Positions 61,066 through 64,000 of a stretch of DNA of 64,000 nucleotides are shown here, piece by piece; the first letter of the stretch is position 1; each line of letters begins with the position of its first letter. The notes beneath the pieces were generated by a model. That model was not told the origin of the DNA. It made no database searches and was given only the letters and a program-made list of their open reading frames with translations. The position numbers and the translations under genes are program-made. This stretch comes from Rhodocyclaceae bacterium (GTDB lineage: Bacteria; Pseudomonadota; Gammaproteobacteria; Burkholderiales; Rhodocyclaceae): positions 17,025 through 81,024 of the forward strand of contig VIKE01000022.1 of assembly GCA_008080565.1 (NCBI GenBank), given 5' to 3'.

Positions 61066-61821
61066 ATGAGCCCGTTACCTGTCATCGAACTGAACGGCGT
61101 TGGCGTGAGTTTTCGCGGAAAAGCAGTTCATCGCGATCTTTCGCTGCGTGTCGAGGAGGGGCAGATCGTTGGTTTGCTCGGCGGTTCGGGTAGCGGCAAG
61201 ACAACCTTGTTGCGCGAAATTCTCGGCCTGTTGCGGCCGGATTCCGGCAGCGTTCGCCTGTTCGGTATCGATCTCAATGACCCGGATGTCCTGATGCAGC
61301 GCAATCTGCGTCGGCGTCTCGGTATGCTGTTTCAGCAAGGCGCCCTGTTTTCGGCCCTGTCGGTCTTCGACAATATCGCCTTTCCGCTACGCGAACTGCG
61401 TTGTCTCGACGCCGATTGGATTCGCCGCCTGGTCCATCTCAAGCTGGCGATGGTCGGGCTGGAGCCGGACCACGGCAAACTGATGCCGGCCGAACTCTCC
61501 GGTGGCATGGTCAAGCGCGTTGCGCTCGCCCGCGCCCTGGCGCTCGAGCCCGAACTGCTGTTGCTCGATGAGCCGACGGCCGGCCTCGATCCCGACCGTA
61601 GCCAGAATTTCGTTGAACTGGTCGGCGATCTGCAGCGCGAACTCGGCCTGACCGTTGTCATGGTCACCCACGACCTCAACACCCTGGCCGGGCTGGCCAC
61701 CCATGTCGCCGTGCTGGCCGATCAGCACATCATTGCCTTTGGTCCGAAAGCCGAGGTCATGACAGTCGATCATCCGTTTGTTACCGGCTTTTTTGGCGCA
61801 GACCGCCGGAAGCTGCTTTAA
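61066..61821 (+). CDS. MlaF-type ABC transporter ATP-binding protein
   Basis: GGSGSGKTTLLREILGLLRP, LSGGMVKRVALARALALEPELLLLDEPTAGLDP. Confidence 0.93.
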   Translation: MSPLPVIELNGVGVSFRGKAVHRDLSLRVEEGQIVGLLGGSGSGKTTLLREILGLLRPDSGSVRLFGIDLNDPDVLMQRNLRRRLGMLFQQGALFSALSVFDNIAFPLRELRCLDADWIRRLVHLKLAMVGLEPDHGKLMPAELSGGMVKRVALARALALEPELLLLDEPTAGLDPDRSQNFVELVGDLQRELGLTVVMVTHDLNTLAGLATHVAVLADQHIIAFGPKAEVMTVDHPFVTGFFGADRRKLL

Positions 61822-61830
61822 TTGGCATCC

Positions 61831-62757
61831 ATGGAAAACAAGTCATACGCCTTCGCTGCCGGTCTCTTTGCCCTACTCCTCGGAGTGGCTGCGCTGCTGG
61901 CCGTGTATTGGCTGAGCGACAGCAAGGACTCTGAGCACGAATACATCGTCGTTACCAAGCAGAATATCGGCGGCCTGAACCCGCAGGCGCAGGTTCGCTA
62001 TCGTGGCATCCGCGTCGGCAAGGTCAGCGACATCCGCCTCGATCCCGAGGATTACAGCAACATTCTGGTGACCATCTCGGTCAACGACGATGTGCCGCTG
62101 ACCAAAGGGACCGTCGCCAAACTGAACTATCAGGGGGTCACCGGCCTGGCTCACATCCTCCTGCTGGAAACCGGCAAGGACAACGAGCCGCTGGCGCCAA
62201 ACGACGCGCAGCCGCCACGCATCACGATGATTCCGTCCTTGCTCGAGGAATTGGGTGAAACCGGCATGGCTACGCTCAAGCAGGCGCGTCAACTGATGGC
62301 GAGCGCCAACGCCTCGCTGGACGATGAAAATCGCGCTCTCCTCAAGGCGACGCTGGCCAATCTTGAAGCAGCCTCCGGCAACATGAAGCCGGTTCTCGAA
62401 AACCTCAACACGACGCTGTTGCAGGTCAATAAGCTGCTCGACGACCGCAATATCCGGAATTTGTCGCAGGCGGCTGGAGTGGTTCAGCCCCTGCTGGCCG
62501 ATACTCGTGTCCTGATCGGCAAAATGCAGGTGGCCACCGACAAGTTCGATGTCGCTATCGGCGATGCCTCGGCTGGTGGAACCTCGGCCCTGATGCCGCG
62601 CCTAAACGAACTCGCCACTGATTTTTCGCTGACCTCGCGCCAGTTGAGCCGCGTTCTTCGTGTTCTCGAAGATACGCCGCAAGGCCTGGTCTTTGGCGCG
62701 CCAGCCCAGTTGCCCGGTCCGGGCGAAGCCGGCTTCAATCCGGGCGGGGAGAAATAA
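61831..62757 (+). CDS. MlaD family (MCE domain) protein
   Basis: Single TM then VVTKQNIGGLNPQAQVRYRGIRVGKVSDIRLDPED. Confidence 0.92.
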   Translation: MENKSYAFAAGLFALLLGVAALLAVYWLSDSKDSEHEYIVVTKQNIGGLNPQAQVRYRGIRVGKVSDIRLDPEDYSNILVTISVNDDVPLTKGTVAKLNYQGVTGLAHILLLETGKDNEPLAPNDAQPPRITMIPSLLEELGETGMATLKQARQLMASANASLDDENRALLKATLANLEAASGNMKPVLENLNTTLLQVNKLLDDRNIRNLSQAAGVVQPLLADTRVLIGKMQVATDKFDVAIGDASAGGTSALMPRLNELATDFSLTSRQLSRVLRVLEDTPQGLVFGAPAQLPGPGEAGFNPGGEK

Positions 62758-62758
62758 G

Positions 62759-63352
62759 ATGCGCTGGTTGCTTTCCCTGCTGCTTTGCGGCCTGCTGTCA
62801 GCCTGTTTCACGGCTGGCAAGCGCGGCGGCGATAGCGCGCTGGCCGTCTATGATTTTGGTCCGGCGCCAATGAGCCTGCTGGCCGCGCCGCGCAAGCAGC
62901 CTATGGCGCTGGAGGTGCGGGCGCCATTGTGGTTCGATTCGCTGGGTATCGATTATCGGCTGGCCTACGTCGATGTCGCGCGTTTGCGCGAGTACGCCCG
63001 GGCGCGCTGGGCCGGACCGCCGGCGCAAATGATTCAGCAGCGATTGATGCAGCAACTCGATTATTCAATTTCCGGGCAAGGGCAGGCGCGTTGCCTCGTG
63101 CGTCTGGAAATTACCGAATTCAGCCAGTTGTTCGCCAGTCCGGAAAGCAGCAAGGGCGTGCTGCAAGGACGTGTCGTTTTGCTCGACCAGTCGCGTCGCC
63201 AGTTGGCCGCGCTGGATTTGAGAATCGAAAAAATGGCGGTCAGTCACGATGCGCGCGGTGGCGTCAGCGCCTTGACGGCTACCGTGGAGCAATTGGCCGC
63301 AGATCTGCTGGCTTGGGAAACGTCGCAAGGTGCTGGTATTTGCGCTGGCTAG
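62759..63352 (+). CDS. ABC-type transport auxiliary lipoprotein
   Basis: Lipobox LLSACFTAGKRG; last gene of the Mla-type operon. Confidence 0.8.
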   Translation: MRWLLSLLLCGLLSACFTAGKRGGDSALAVYDFGPAPMSLLAAPRKQPMALEVRAPLWFDSLGIDYRLAYVDVARLREYARARWAGPPAQMIQQRLMQQLDYSISGQGQARCLVRLEITEFSQLFASPESSKGVLQGRVVLLDQSRRQLAALDLRIEKMAVSHDARGGVSALTATVEQLAADLLAWETSQGAGICAG

Positions 63353-63972
63353 CTGGCAATGATTCGGTCGGCGATGCGTTGTTTGAGATCTGCCAGATTA
63401 TCGTCGAAGTGCGTGTAATGCATCAGCGACAGTCCGAATACGCAAGCATAGAGCAATAAGCTGCGGCTCTTGGCCTCGGCATCCGACATGCCGGATTCAA
63501 CAAATAATTTACGCGTGCATTCCAGTCGATAAAGGTCTACCGCCTCGACGACTGCCGCGGCCCGCGAGTCGTGGCGCGCCCAGTCACGAATGGCCAGTTC
63601 GATCGACATGCCCTTGCGGTTTCGGCTGGCGCCGTACACTTCGATGGCGTAGTGCAATTGCTGGCGCTCATTGCCGGCGGTAACTGAAGTCGTTTTTTCG
63701 ATGTCGCGAATGCGGCCGATTTTCCATTGTTCGAGAACGGCATCAAGCAGCGCCTGCCGATCCTTGAAATGCCAGTAGAAACTGCCTTTGGTAACGCCGC
63801 AACGTTTGGCCAGCACCTCGACGCGCAAACCAGTGACACCTTCTTTCGCCAGAACGTCGATAGCCTCATCAACCCAGCGTTCGGGGTCGAGTTGCGTGCG
63901 TGTTACGGCGGCCCGCTTGCGGGGTTTGACGGATGAGGATCTAATCAAGGGCTTGACAGGTTTGTTTTCCAT
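63349..63972 (-). CDS. TetR family transcriptional regulator
   Basis: GVTGLRVEVLAKRCGVTKGSFYWHFKDRQALLDAVLEQW. Confidence 0.92.
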   Translation of the reverse strand: MENKPVKPLIRSSSVKPRKRAAVTRTQLDPERWVDEAIDVLAKEGVTGLRVEVLAKRCGVTKGSFYWHFKDRQALLDAVLEQWKIGRIRDIEKTTSVTAGNERQQLHYAIEVYGASRNRKGMSIELAIRDWARHDSRAAAVVEAVDLYRLECTRKLFVESGMSDAEAKSRSLLLYACVFGLSLMHYTHFDDNLADLKQRIADRIIAS

Positions 63973-63990
63973 ACGCTACCGTATGCGTTT
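63969..63990. promoter_or_regulatory. Candidate operator of the TetR-family regulator
   Basis: CATACG-CTAC-CGTATG inverted repeat at the gene start, with another CATACG just beyond. Confidence 0.5.
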
Positions 63991-64000
63991 CCATACGACA

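Overview
GC-rich chromosomal window, most likely from a Rhodocyclaceae-type betaproteobacterium (inferred from gene content, not proven). Main content: an acetone carboxylase operon (acxABC) with a fused 3-oxoacid CoA-transferase, nth, an rnfABCDGE cluster, pyrD, a TolC/MacA/MacB exporter, kup, ccoG, a MocR-type regulator, LemA/TPM genes, bpt and aat, a split Fbp-type iron transporter, prpE, ppx and an Mla-type lipid transport operon. No rRNA, tRNA, CRISPR array, transposase or prophage was recognised. The most notable signal is a dispersed sequence of about 38-40 bp, consensus GCATTTCAATTTTGGCCATTTTTTCCGGTTGACCGTGGCA. I find about 13 clear copies and at least 4 degenerate copies, in both orientations. 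Copies lie between convergent genes, inside CDSs, and in two signal-peptide regions. A near-palindromic core is followed by two AT-rich tracts, a layout resembling DNA-uptake signal sequences, although alternatives remain open. Several genes also look damaged: macB, an ankyrin gene, a Crp/Fnr fragment and an alpha/beta hydrolase.
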